Both the position numbers and the translations under genes were made by a program. The notes below the pieces were generated by a model. It was given only the letters and a program-made list of their open reading frames with translations, made no database searches and had not been told where the DNA came from. Of a DNA stretch of 64,000 nucleotides, positions 1-7,336 are shown piece after piece (the stretch's first letter is position 1; the number at the start of each line of letters is the position of its first letter). The stretch lies in assembly GCF_900156695.1 (NCBI RefSeq), contig NZ_FTOM01000003.1, forward strand, positions 124,001-188,000. Reading direction: 5' to 3'. The DNA comes from Phaeovulum vinaykumarii. Lineage in GTDB: Bacteria > Pseudomonadota > Alphaproteobacteria > Rhodobacterales > Rhodobacteraceae.

Positions 1-38
1 CTGCCCGGGGTTCGGCCCCGATGCGTTGAACCGCCGCC

Positions 39-896
39 CTAGCGGCGTTGCGAGGGGTGCCAGAAGGTCACCCCGCGTTCGACAAGCGCCACGAGCCCGT
101 AGAACCCCGAGCCCGCCAGCGCCGCCACCGCAATCTCGGCCCAGACCAGCGCCAGATCAAGCTGGCCCACCGCGGTCGAGATGCGGAAGCCCATGCCGCG
201 CGTCGGACTGCCGAAGAATTCGGCAACGATGGCGCCGATCAGGGCAAGCGTGGTGGCGATCTTGAGCCCGTTGAACAGGAAGGGCATCGCCGCGGGCAGG
301 CGCATCTTGACCAGCGCCTGGCCATAGCTGGCCGAATAGGTCGCCATCAGGTCGCGTTGCAGCGGATCGGTCGCCTTCAGCCCGGCCACCATGTTGACCA
401 GCACCGGAAAGAAGACCATCACCACCACCACCGCCGCCTTCGACTGCCAGTCGAAACCGAACCACATCACCAGGATCGGCGCGATCCCGACAATGGGCAG
501 CGCGGCGATGAAATTCCCCACCGGCAGCAGCCCGCGTTGCAGGAAGGGCGAGCGGTCGATGGCGATGGCGACCAGAACCGCCGCCCCGCAGCCCATCAGA
601 TAGCCCGAAAGCGCGCCCTTCACGATGGTCTGGGTGAAATCGCCCCACAGGATCGGCAGGCTCTCGGCAAAGCGCGCCCCGATCACCGACGGCGCGGGCA
701 GGATCACCGGGCTGACGGCAAAGCCGCGCACCATCCCCTCCCACAGCACCAGCAGCGTCACCCCGAACAGCGCCGGGATCAGCAGGCGCACCGCCGCCAG
801 ATGCGACCAGCGCGCCGAGGCCAGCGAGTTGAACGCCCAGGCCGCCAGCCAGAACAGAAGCGCCCCCGCAGCCCAGCTCCCCGATGCCCAACTCAT
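39..896 (-). CDS. ABC transporter permease, NitT/TauT (SsuC) type
   Basis: Inner-membrane permease of a BPD_transp_1 importer, 285 aa, about six hydrophobic segments. The cytoplasmic EAA-type loop that contacts the ATPase is visible around residues 190-215 (TYSASYGQALVKMRLPAAMP). The start is ATG at 896, inside the last codons of the upstream permease gene (4-nt overlap), so the two permeases are translationally coupled. A longer upstream frame exists but lacks a ribosome site and runs antiparallel to normal coding bias. The neighbouring ATPase and dihydropyrimidinase suggest a pyrimidine or hydantoin-like substrate. That is inferred; the substrate-binding protein is not in the window. A small GC hairpin at 6-20 could end the transcript. 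Confidence 0.88.
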   Translation of the reverse strand: MSWASGSWAAGALLFWLAAWAFNSLASARWSHLAAVRLLIPALFGVTLLVLWEGMVRGFAVSPVILPAPSVIGARFAESLPILWGDFTQTIVKGALSGYLMGCGAAVLVAIAIDRSPFLQRGLLPVGNFIAALPIVGIAPILVMWFGFDWQSKAAVVVVMVFFPVLVNMVAGLKATDPLQRDLMATYSASYGQALVKMRLPAAMPFLFNGLKIATTLALIGAIVAEFFGSPTRGMGFRISTAVGQLDLALVWAEIAVAALAGSGFYGLVALVERGVTFWHPSQRR

Positions 897-1759
897 CGTG
901 CCATCCCCATCTTGCGCAGAACCACCTTCTCGAGCAGGCCGACGATCGCCACCAGCCCGGCCGCCAGGATCGCCGCCGCCATCAGCGCCGCCCAGATCTG
1001 GATCGTCTGGCCGTAATAGCTGCCCGACAGCAGACGCGCGCCCAGCCCCGAGGTCGCCCCGGCGGGCAATTCGGCGACGATGGCGCCGACAAGGCTTGCC
1101 GCGATCGCCACCTTGAGCGAGGCAAAGAGATAGGGCATCGAGGCGGGCAGCCGCAGCTTCCACAGCCCTTGAATGCCCGAGGCATTATAGGTCTTCAGCA
1201 GATCCAGCTGCATCGCATCGGGCGCGCGCAACCCCTTGACCATGCCGACCAGCACCGGGAAGAACGACAGATACGCCGAGATGATCGCCTTGGGGATCAA
1301 TCCCTTGATCCCCAGGGACGCCAGCACCACGATCACCATCGGCGCAATCGCCAGGATCGGCACCGTCTGGCTGGCAATCGCCCAGGGCATCAGCGACAGA
1401 TCCATCGCCCGGCTCTGCACGATCGACACCGCCAGCGCGATGCCCAGCCCCGCGCCGATGGCAAAGCCCGCCAGCGTCGCCGACAGCGTCACCCAGCCAT
1501 GCCGCACCAGGCTGCGCTTCGAGGTCACCTTCTGCCCGGTCACCCCCGTCCACAGCCCCTCGGCCACCTGATGCGGCGCCGGCAGAACCGGGCGCTCCTG
1601 CACCATCGTGTCGGCCACAAGCTCGGACAGGCTCAATTCGACCCCCGCCCGCGCCGCCTGATCGCGCGCCCAGGGCGCATTCATCCACACCGCCGCGCCA
1701 TACCACAGCGCCACGATCACCCCCACCACGGTCAGAACCGGAAGCACCGATCTCATCAT
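893..1759 (-). CDS. ABC transporter permease, NitT/TauT (SsuC) type
   Basis: Second permease of the same importer, 288 aa, with an N-terminal membrane anchor (SVLPVLTVVGVIVALWYGAA) and the EAA-type loop near TYNASGIQGLWKLRLPASMP. Start chosen at ATG 1759 because GGGAGG lies 8-9 nt upstream on the minus strand; a second ATG follows immediately. Its end overlaps the next permease by 4 nt. Two different permeases plus one ATPase is the usual heterodimer arrangement of hydroxymethylpyrimidine/riboflavin-like NitT/TauT importers. A repeat element and about 150 nt separate it from the ATPase gene upstream, so it may have lower or separate expression. Confidence 0.87.
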   Translation of the reverse strand: MMRSVLPVLTVVGVIVALWYGAAVWMNAPWARDQAARAGVELSLSELVADTMVQERPVLPAPHQVAEGLWTGVTGQKVTSKRSLVRHGWVTLSATLAGFAIGAGLGIALAVSIVQSRAMDLSLMPWAIASQTVPILAIAPMVIVVLASLGIKGLIPKAIISAYLSFFPVLVGMVKGLRAPDAMQLDLLKTYNASGIQGLWKLRLPASMPYLFASLKVAIAASLVGAIVAELPAGATSGLGARLLSGSYYGQTIQIWAALMAAAILAAGLVAIVGLLEKVVLRKMGMAR

Positions 1760-1792
1760 CGCACCCGCCTCCCTTCGCCCCGGCCCCGCGCC

Positions 1793-1864
1793 CCTTCGAG
1801 TTGGCTCAAATATCCTCGGGGGGGCCAAGGCCCCGCCTTGGCGGGGGGCAGACAGCCCCCCTCC
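1793..1864 (-). repeat. Intergenic element with CAAATATCCTCGGGGGG core and GC hairpins
   Basis: First of two copies in the window. On the plus strand it reads CCTTCGAGTTGGCTC, then AAATATCCTCGGGGGGG. Two stem-loops follow: CCAAGG/CCTTGG at 1824-1840 and GGGGGGC/GCCCCCC with loop AGACA at 1843-1861. The second copy (4331-4385) has the same core and an identical GGGGGGCAGACAGCCCCCC hairpin. Both sit just 3' of minus-strand genes, suggesting a terminator or mRNA 3'-end element. Similar GGATATTTG-containing elements recur in Rhodobacterales genomes (from memory, not checked). Confidence 0.7.
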
Positions 1865-1907
1865 CCCGCATCCCGCAAGGCCCTCACCTTATTCATGGGC
1901 CCGCCCC

Positions 1908-2696
1908 TTATTCATACGAATGTCCCGCCCGCAGCCCCTCGCGCACGCGATGGGAAATCTCGATGAATTCGGGCGTGTCGCGGATCTCCAGCGGCCGCTC
2001 GCGCGGAAGCGAGCTCTCGATCACATCCGTGATCCGTCCCGGCCGCGGGCTCATCACCACGATCTTGGTCGACAGATAGACCGCCTCGGGGATCGAATGG
2101 GTCACGAAGCCGATGGTCTTGCCCGTCCGCGCCCAGAGCTTGAGCAGCTCCTCGTTCAGCCGGTCGCGCACGATCTCGTCCAGCGCGCCGAACGGCTCGT
2201 CCATCAGCAGGATATCGGCATCGAAGGACAGCGCCCGCGCGATCGAGGCCCGCTGCTGCATCCCCCCCGACAATTGCCAGGGATACTTGCGCCCGAACCC
2301 CTTCAGATCGACCAGTTCCAGCACCTCCTCGACGCGCCGGTCCTGTTCCTCGCGTGGAAAGCCCATGATCTCGAGCGGCAGGCGGATATTGCCGGCAATC
2401 GTGCGCCAGGGATAGAGCCCGGCCGCCTGGAACACATAGCCGAAGGCGCGCCGCCGCCGCGCCTCGTCGGCACTCAGACCGTTGACGCGCAACAACCCCT
2501 CGGTGGGATGTTCCAGCGCCGCCACGCAGCGCAGGAACGTGGTCTTGCCGCAGCCCGAAGGGCCGATGAAACTGACGAAATCCCCCCGCGCAACGGTCAG
2601 GTTGACATCGCTCAGCGCATGGACCGGGCCGTCCGCGGTCTCGAAGGTCAGGCTGACTTCCTTGGCCTCGATGGCCGGGGCTTCATGCAGGCTCAT
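1908..2696 (-). CDS. ABC transporter ATP-binding protein, NitT/TauT type
   Basis: ATPase subunit, 262 aa, typical length for SsuB/TauB. Walker A GPSGCGKTT at about residue 45, signature LSGGMQQR at about 143, Walker B ILLMDEP at about 162 and the switch His in VTHS are all intact. It would energise the two permeases encoded downstream. It starts 6 nt after the dihydropyrimidinase stop, so transporter and catabolic enzymes form one operon. No C-terminal regulatory domain is present. Confidence 0.92.
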   Translation of the reverse strand: MSLHEAPAIEAKEVSLTFETADGPVHALSDVNLTVARGDFVSFIGPSGCGKTTFLRCVAALEHPTEGLLRVNGLSADEARRRRAFGYVFQAAGLYPWRTIAGNIRLPLEIMGFPREEQDRRVEEVLELVDLKGFGRKYPWQLSGGMQQRASIARALSFDADILLMDEPFGALDEIVRDRLNEELLKLWARTGKTIGFVTHSIPEAVYLSTKIVVMSPRPGRITDVIESSLPRERPLEIRDTPEFIEISHRVREGLRAGHSYE

Positions 2697-2702
2697 GCCG
2701 GA

Positions 2703-4157
2703 TCACACCCCGCTCGCCGGAATGCCCGACCGCTCGACCGGGCGCGGCGCAGTCAGCGCCTTCCAGGTCGACAGCGCCCGGCCCACGGCTTCCTCGCCGG
2801 GCTTGCGCGCCACGAAGCGGCCATGGCCTTCCTGCGTGCAGACCTTGCCCTCGGCCACCGACACCAGGCCGCGGCTCAGCGTATAGCGCGGCAGGCCCTT
2901 GACCTCCTTGCCCTCGAAGACGTTGTAGTCGATCCCCGATTGCTGACTCGTGGCGGAGATGGTCTTGCGCGCCTCCGGGTCCCAGACCACGAGGTCGGCA
3001 TCCGCCCCCACCAGGACCGCGCCCTTGGTCGGATACATGTTCAGGATCTTGGCGATATTGGTCGAGGTCACGGCAACAAACTCGTTCATCGTCAGCCGCC
3101 CGGTGCCCACGCCATAGGTCCACAGCATCGGCATCCGGTCCTCGAGCCCGCCGGTCCCGTTCGGGATCTTGGTGAAATCGCCCACGCCATAGCGCTTCTG
3201 TTCGGTGCTGAAGGCGCAATGGTCGGTGGCCACGCAGGACAGCGTCCCCCCCGACAGCCCGGCCCACAGGCTGTCCTGGTGCTTCTTGTTGCGGAAGGGC
3301 GGGCTCATCACGCGGCGCGCGGCATGGTCCCAGTCCTTGTCGAAATACTCGCTCTCGTCCAGCGTCAGATGCTGGATCAGCGGCTCACCCCAGACGCGCT
3401 TGCCGTTCATCCGCGCGCGCCGGATCGCCTCATGCGCCTCCTCGCAGGAGGTATGCACGACATAGAGCGGCACCCCCGCCATGTCGGCGATCATGATCGC
3501 GCGGTTGGTGGCCTCGCCCTCGACCTGCGAGGGGCGCGAATAGGCATGCGCCTCGGGCCCGGTGTTGCCCTCGGCCAGAAGCCGCGCCGACAGCTCGGCC
3601 ACGACATCGCCGTTCTCGGCATGCACCATCGGAATGGCGCCCAGATCGGCACAGCGACGGAAGCTGGCGAACAGCTCGTCGTCATTGACCATCAGCGCGC
3701 CCTTGTAGGCCATGAAATGCTTGAAGGTGGTGATGCCGCGCCCGACCACCTCGGCCATCTCGTCAAAGACCTGCTCGCCCCACCAGGTGATCGCCATGTG
3801 GAAGGAATAGTCGCAATTGGCGCGGGTGGACTTGTTGTCCCACATCTTGAGCGCATCCATCAGCCCCTGACCGGGCGACGGCAGCGCGAAATCGACCACC
3901 ATCGTGGTCCCGCCCGCCAGCGCCGCACGCGTGCCGATCTCGAAATCATCGCTGGAATAGGTGCCCATGAAGGGCATCTCCAGATGCGTATGCGGGTCGA
4001 TGCCCCCCGGCATCACATAGCAGCCCGTGGCGTCCAGCACCTCGTCGCCGACAAGCCCCGTCCCGATCGCCGCAATGCGGCCGTCCTCGATCAGCACATC
4101 CGCCTTGTAGGTCAGATCGGCGGTGACGATGGTTCCGTTCCTGATAACCGTGCTCAT
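2703..4157 (-). CDS. hydA: Dihydropyrimidinase / D-hydantoinase
   Basis: Zinc amidohydrolase of 484 aa, the family's usual length. It hydrolyses 5,6-dihydrouracil or dihydrothymine (and hydantoins) to N-carbamoyl-beta-amino acids, the second step of reductive pyrimidine breakdown. The metal-binding HTHLE motif (GGIDPHTHLEMPFMGT) is near residue 57 and the carboxylated lysine sits in FKHFMAYKGALMV. Later metal His residues are in the VHTSCEEAH and ATDHCAF segments. ATG 4157 is preferred over an upstream ATG at 4184 because AGGAG lies 8-12 nt before it. It lies between the carbamoylase and the importer ATPase in one minus-strand operon. Confidence 0.93.
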   Translation of the reverse strand: MSTVIRNGTIVTADLTYKADVLIEDGRIAAIGTGLVGDEVLDATGCYVMPGGIDPHTHLEMPFMGTYSSDDFEIGTRAALAGGTTMVVDFALPSPGQGLMDALKMWDNKSTRANCDYSFHMAITWWGEQVFDEMAEVVGRGITTFKHFMAYKGALMVNDDELFASFRRCADLGAIPMVHAENGDVVAELSARLLAEGNTGPEAHAYSRPSQVEGEATNRAIMIADMAGVPLYVVHTSCEEAHEAIRRARMNGKRVWGEPLIQHLTLDESEYFDKDWDHAARRVMSPPFRNKKHQDSLWAGLSGGTLSCVATDHCAFSTEQKRYGVGDFTKIPNGTGGLEDRMPMLWTYGVGTGRLTMNEFVAVTSTNIAKILNMYPTKGAVLVGADADLVVWDPEARKTISATSQQSGIDYNVFEGKEVKGLPRYTLSRGLVSVAEGKVCTQEGHGRFVARKPGEEAVGRALSTWKALTAPRPVERSGIPASGV

Positions 4158-4330
4158 GTGGTGTTCTCCTGTCACCGAACGCATGCGGGCGCCTCTTCAC
4201 GCCGTCCGCGCCGCGTCCGCGCCTCTTCGATCTCGCCTGGCGCCCACCGCGCGTGGTCCGCCGATAGTGTCGACCAGAACCGCCGTGCCCGTCAAACCGG
4301 GACGCGCCACCCCGGCCCTTGAACGCTCGG

Positions 4331-4385
4331 CCTTCGAGCTGGCCCAAATATCCTCGGGGGGTCCGGGGGGCAGACAGCCCCCCGG
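4331..4385 (-). repeat. Second copy of the CAAATATCCTCGGGGGG element
   Basis: Matches the copy at 1793-1864 over a 31-bp core with two mismatches (CCTTCGAGCTGGCC then CAAATATCCTCGGGGGG). It carries the same 7-bp stem hairpin with loop AGACA at 4365-4383. It lies between the carbamoylase stop and the dihydropyrimidinase start, so it sits inside an operon on the same strand and may attenuate or process rather than fully terminate. Confidence 0.7.
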
Positions 4386-4392
4386 CCGCGCC

Positions 4393-5643
4393 TCATGCGA
4401 CCACTTCGGCCGTTTCCAGAACCGCATGGAACAGCACATCCGTCCCGGCCGCGGCCCAGGCGGGGGTGATGTCCTCGGCCTCGTTGTGCGACAGCCCGTC
4501 GACGCAGGGACACATCACCATCGTCGCCGGCGCCACGCGGGCCGCCCAGCAGGCATCGTGCCCCGCCCCCGACACGATGTCCATGTGCCCATAACCCAGC
4601 TTCTCGGCCGCGCGCCGCACCGCCCCCACCAGCGCGGGGTCAAAGGTCACCGGATCGAAATGGCCCACCGCCTCGACCGCGCACTCCACCTTCAGCGCGG
4701 CGCAGATCTCGGCCGCGCGCGCCTCGATCTCGGCGCGCATCCCGTCCAGCTTGGCCTGATCGGGGCTGCGGATATCGACGGTGAAGACCACCGTCCCCGG
4801 CAGCACGTTGCGCGAATTGGGGCTGAAGCGCATCTGGCCCACGCCGCCCACGGCATCGGGCTGGGCGGCCATCGCCACCTCCTGCACCATCTCCATGATC
4901 CGCGCCATCGCCAGCCCGGCATTGACCCGCATCGGCATCGGCGTCGAGCCGGTATGCGCCTCCTTGCCGGTCAGCGTGAATTCAAGCCACCACAGACCCT
5001 GGCAATGGGTGACGACGCCGATCTCCTTGTTCTCGGCCTCGAGGATCGGCCCCTGCTCGATATGCAACTCGTAATAGGCATGCATCTTGCGCGCGCCCAC
5101 CTCCTCGTCGCCGACCCAGCCGATCCGCGCCAGCTCGGCGCCGAATTTCAGCCCCTCGCCGTCCTCGCGGTCATAGGCATACTCGAGCGTATGCACCCCG
5201 GCAAAGACCCCCGAGGCCAGCATCGCCGGCGCAAAGCGCGCGCCTTCCTCGTTGGTCCAGTTGGTGACCACGATCGGATGGCGGGTGCGGATGCCCAGAT
5301 CGTTCATCGTCCGCACCACCTCGAGCGCGCCCAGCACGCCCAGCACCCCGTCGAACTTGCCGCCCGTGGGCTGGGTGTCGAGATGGCTGCCCACATAGAC
5401 CGGCAGCGCCTCGGGGTCGGTGCCCGGACGGGTGGCAAACATCGTGCCCATGCGGTCGACGCCCATGCTCATGCCGGCGGCCTCGCACCAGCGCTGGAAC
5501 AGCGCGCGGCCCTCGGCATCGGCATCGGTCACGGTCTGGCGGTTGCAGCCCCCCGCGATGCCGGGTCCGATCCGCGCCATCTCCATCAGGCTGTCCCAGA
5601 GACGTGCGGAATTGATCCGGGTATTGGCCCCGAGTTCGGTCAT
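4393..5643 (-). CDS. Zn-dependent N-carbamoyl amidohydrolase (beta-ureidopropionase / hydantoinase-carbamoylase family)
   Basis: M20/ArgE-like amidohydrolase of 416 aa that converts N-carbamoyl-beta-alanine (or N-carbamoyl amino acids) to the amino acid, CO2 and ammonia. Metal ligands are visible: His and Asp in VGSHLDTQPTGGKFDG, Glu pair in NWTNEEGARF, His in YYELHIEQGP and the C-terminal SGAGHDA. Start ATG 5643 is supported by AGGGAG about 9 nt upstream. It is the first gene of the operon; a RutR-like operator lies 69-84 bp before the start. Together with the next gene it gives steps two and three of reductive uracil degradation. Dihydropyrimidine dehydrogenase is not in the window. Confidence 0.9.
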   Translation of the reverse strand: MTELGANTRINSARLWDSLMEMARIGPGIAGGCNRQTVTDADAEGRALFQRWCEAAGMSMGVDRMGTMFATRPGTDPEALPVYVGSHLDTQPTGGKFDGVLGVLGALEVVRTMNDLGIRTRHPIVVTNWTNEEGARFAPAMLASGVFAGVHTLEYAYDREDGEGLKFGAELARIGWVGDEEVGARKMHAYYELHIEQGPILEAENKEIGVVTHCQGLWWLEFTLTGKEAHTGSTPMPMRVNAGLAMARIMEMVQEVAMAAQPDAVGGVGQMRFSPNSRNVLPGTVVFTVDIRSPDQAKLDGMRAEIEARAAEICAALKVECAVEAVGHFDPVTFDPALVGAVRRAAEKLGYGHMDIVSGAGHDACWAARVAPATMVMCPCVDGLSHNEAEDITPAWAAAGTDVLFHAVLETAEVVA

Positions 5644-5711
5644 GGCGTTCTCCCTGTCGGTGGGCCGCTCCCGGCCTCTTGCGACTGTCGTTTGCACCCA
5701 GAGGATCAGTT

Positions 5712-5727
5712 CTGACCATCTGGTCAA
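5712..5727 (-). promoter_or_regulatory. RutR-like operator upstream of the pyrimidine operon
   Basis: The minus strand reads TTGACCAGATGGTCAG, a 15/16 match to the published Escherichia coli RutR box TTGACCA-N2-TGGTCAA. It is a 6-bp inverted repeat (TGACCA/TGGTCA) with a 2-nt centre. It lies 69-84 bp upstream of the first catabolic gene. RutR is a TetR-family regulator that responds to uracil/thymine, which fits the operon's function. No rutR gene is in the window, so regulator identity is inferred. Confidence 0.6.
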
Positions 5728-5972
5728 ATGCGAGAGAGCCACGCCCCCGCCCCGCCCGTCAACGAAAAATGCCGGACCGGACCGGGCCGGCCGCACACCT
5801 GCGGCGCGGGCTTCGCGGCTGCCTGCTGCATCGGTCCCATTGAATGCCCCGTGCCCAGAATTCAGGCAACACGAAAAGATCACGCACGATCACGCAAGGC
5901 GGCGCAGGCGCGACTCGGGGCCCCCGAGGCCCCACCGCGCAGATCCGCCACGTGCGCGGGTGTCACGGAAAA
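5728..5972. other. Intergenic stretch with no recognised feature
   Basis: Upstream half of the 428-nt gap between the carbamoylase start and the EF-hand gene end. No open frame with a ribosome site and coding-like composition, and no repeat, was seen. It may hold the promoter of the pyrimidine operon beyond the RutR-like box. Confidence 0.4.
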
Positions 5973-5992
5973 GGGCGCCCCCGCGGGCGCCC
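5973..5992 (-). terminator. GC hairpin 3' of the EF-hand gene
   Basis: Perfect 8-bp stem GGGCGCCC/GGGCGCCC with loop CCGC, 80 nt beyond the EF-hand stop codon. On the minus strand it is followed by TTTTCCGTG. It is a probable Rho-independent terminator. Confidence 0.6.
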
Positions 5993-6071
5993 CTGTCGGT
6001 CGTCTCATCCATGCTGCCGCCCCCCCCGCGGCCCCGGCTCTGCAATGGGGCGCAGGGGCGCGGGCGGCGTC

Positions 6072-6809
6072 TCAGCGGCCGAAATCCTCGGGCGTGATGA
6101 CGCCATCGCCGTTGCGGTCGCGGCGCTGGAAGAACCCTTGCGTGCCGCGCAGGAATTCATCGCGCGAGAGCTTGCCGTCGCGGTTGCCGTCCAGAACCGA
6201 GGGCCGGTCGAACATCTGCATGTCCTGGGCAAAGACCCCGCCGCGCCCCGCGCCGCGCTGTCCGCGGCCCTGCGGCGCGGCCTGCATCCGGCCCTGTCCC
6301 TGACCCGGCCCCATGCCTCGGCCCTGTCCCATGCCACGGCCCTGCCCCATACCGCGCCCCTGGCCCTGACCGGGGCCCATGCCGCGCGGCTGGTCGGCGC
6401 CGGCCATGCCCTGCATCCGGCCCTGTCCTTGGCCCATGCCCTGTCCTTGGCCCATGCCCTGTCCTTGGCTCATGCCGCGCCCCTGGCCCATGCCACGGCC
6501 CTGACCCATGGCGCGGCCCTGCATCAGCGGCGTATCGGGACGGGCGCTCTCGCGCATGGCATTGCGCATGTCGTTCAGGGATTTCAGCTCCGCATCCGAG
6601 AAGACACCGTCGCCGTCGGCGTCGAACATCTCGAAGACATCGGCGCGGCGGCTGCGGGCCTCGGCCGGGGTCACCTTGCCGTCGCCATCGGCGTCCCATT
6701 GCTCGAAGAAGGTCTGCCCGCGCGTGGTGTTCTGCGCCAGACCCGGCCCGGCACCGATCCCCAGCGCAACCGCAAGGGCCAGCGAGATCGAAACGTTCAT
6801 CTTGGGCAT
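6072..6809 (-). CDS. Secreted EF-hand protein with Met-Gly-Gln-Arg-rich repeats
   Basis: 245 aa with a signal peptide (residues 1-25, cleavage near GLAQ). Four EF-hand-like calcium loops are visible: DADGDGKVTPAE (39-50), DADGDGVFSDAE (63-74), DGNRDGKLSRDE (207-218) and DRNGDGVITPED (231-242). Between the pairs, residues 96-190 are a low-complexity linker built from MGQGRG, MGQGQG and MGPGQGQGRG units, almost free of hydrophobic residues except Met. Calcium binding in the periplasm is likely; the linker's role is unknown, and metal (Met/Arg) or polyanion binding is possible. AGGGAGGG precedes ATG 6809. It appears monocistronic, with its own hairpin downstream. Confidence 0.8.
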   Translation of the reverse strand: MPKMNVSISLALAVALGIGAGPGLAQNTTRGQTFFEQWDADGDGKVTPAEARSRRADVFEMFDADGDGVFSDAELKSLNDMRNAMRESARPDTPLMQGRAMGQGRGMGQGRGMSQGQGMGQGQGMGQGQGRMQGMAGADQPRGMGPGQGQGRGMGQGRGMGQGRGMGPGQGQGRMQAAPQGRGQRGAGRGGVFAQDMQMFDRPSVLDGNRDGKLSRDEFLRGTQGFFQRRDRNGDGVITPEDFGR

Positions 6810-6840
6810 GACGTGCCCTCCCTGTCGTGAACCTGGCGCC

Positions 6841-6865
6841 CTGAAGTGACGCCGCTAAAGTGACG
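6841..6865 (-). promoter_or_regulatory. Direct repeat upstream of the EF-hand gene
   Basis: Two 11-bp copies with one mismatch, CTGAAGTGACG (6841-6851) and CTAAAGTGACG (6855-6865), start 14 bp apart and 32-56 bp before the EF-hand start codon. Spaced direct repeats of this size are often response-regulator sites. That assignment is inference. Confidence 0.3.
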
Positions 6866-6877
6866 TTTGGGAAACGA

Positions 6878-6907
6878 AACGGCCCGCGATTTCCGTCGCG
6901 GGCCGTT
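6878..6907 (-). terminator. Rho-independent terminator of the AhpD-like gene
   Basis: A 12-bp perfect stem AACGGCCCGCGA/TCGCGGGCCGTT with a 6-nt loop, 26 nt past the AhpD-like stop. On the minus strand it is followed by TCGTTTCCC. Confidence 0.75.
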
Positions 6908-6933
6908 CCTCATGTTCAGGCGGGAGACATCGC

Positions 6934-7281
6934 TCAGCCGGCTTGTTGTGCGGCCAGCTCGTCCCAGCAGGCCAGCGCATGGCCGGCATACATCAGCCCC
7001 GGACCGCCCGACATCTGGACCGCCATGGCCAGCACGTCGCCCAGTTCCTCGCGGGTGGCACCGGCCTTCATCAGCGCCTCGACGTGGAAGTTGATGCAGG
7101 GCTCGCAGCGGGTCGCCAGCGCCATGCCCAGGGCCACGAATTCCTTTTCCTTGACCGACAGGACGCCGCCTTCCTTGACGGCCTTGGACAGCGCGCCGAA
7201 GCCCTTGGTCTGTTCGGGGCAGAGCTTGTAGAGCTCGCGCAGCTCGGTGCGCATGTCGTCGATCTTGGTCTTGTAGGTCAT
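6934..7281 (-). CDS. Carboxymuconolactone decarboxylase / AhpD-like protein
   Basis: 115 aa all-helical CMD-family protein. The AhpD-type active-site CxxC with following His is present (C59-E-P-C62, H66 in RCEPCINFH), which points to an alkylhydroperoxidase-like redox role rather than lactone decarboxylation. AGGAG lies 8-12 nt before the ATG. It has a strong terminator directly downstream and is probably transcribed alone. The exact substrate cannot be read from the sequence. Confidence 0.88.
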   Translation of the reverse strand: MTYKTKIDDMRTELRELYKLCPEQTKGFGALSKAVKEGGVLSVKEKEFVALGMALATRCEPCINFHVEALMKAGATREELGDVLAMAVQMSGGPGLMYAGHALACWDELAAQQAG

Positions 7282-7336
7282 TCGACTTCTCCTTGCATGC
7301 CGGGGGGAGGACCGGCTTCATATTCGCAGGCTTGAA

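Noticed and set aside
1920-4322. Long plus-strand open frame across the importer ATPase and dihydropyrimidinase
   Set aside because: It is antisense to two genes with clear family motifs, rich in His/Arg/Gln as expected from GC-skewed shadow frames, and has no ribosome site. The same applies to long antisense frames at 22727-25333, 34539-37001 and 44411-45991.
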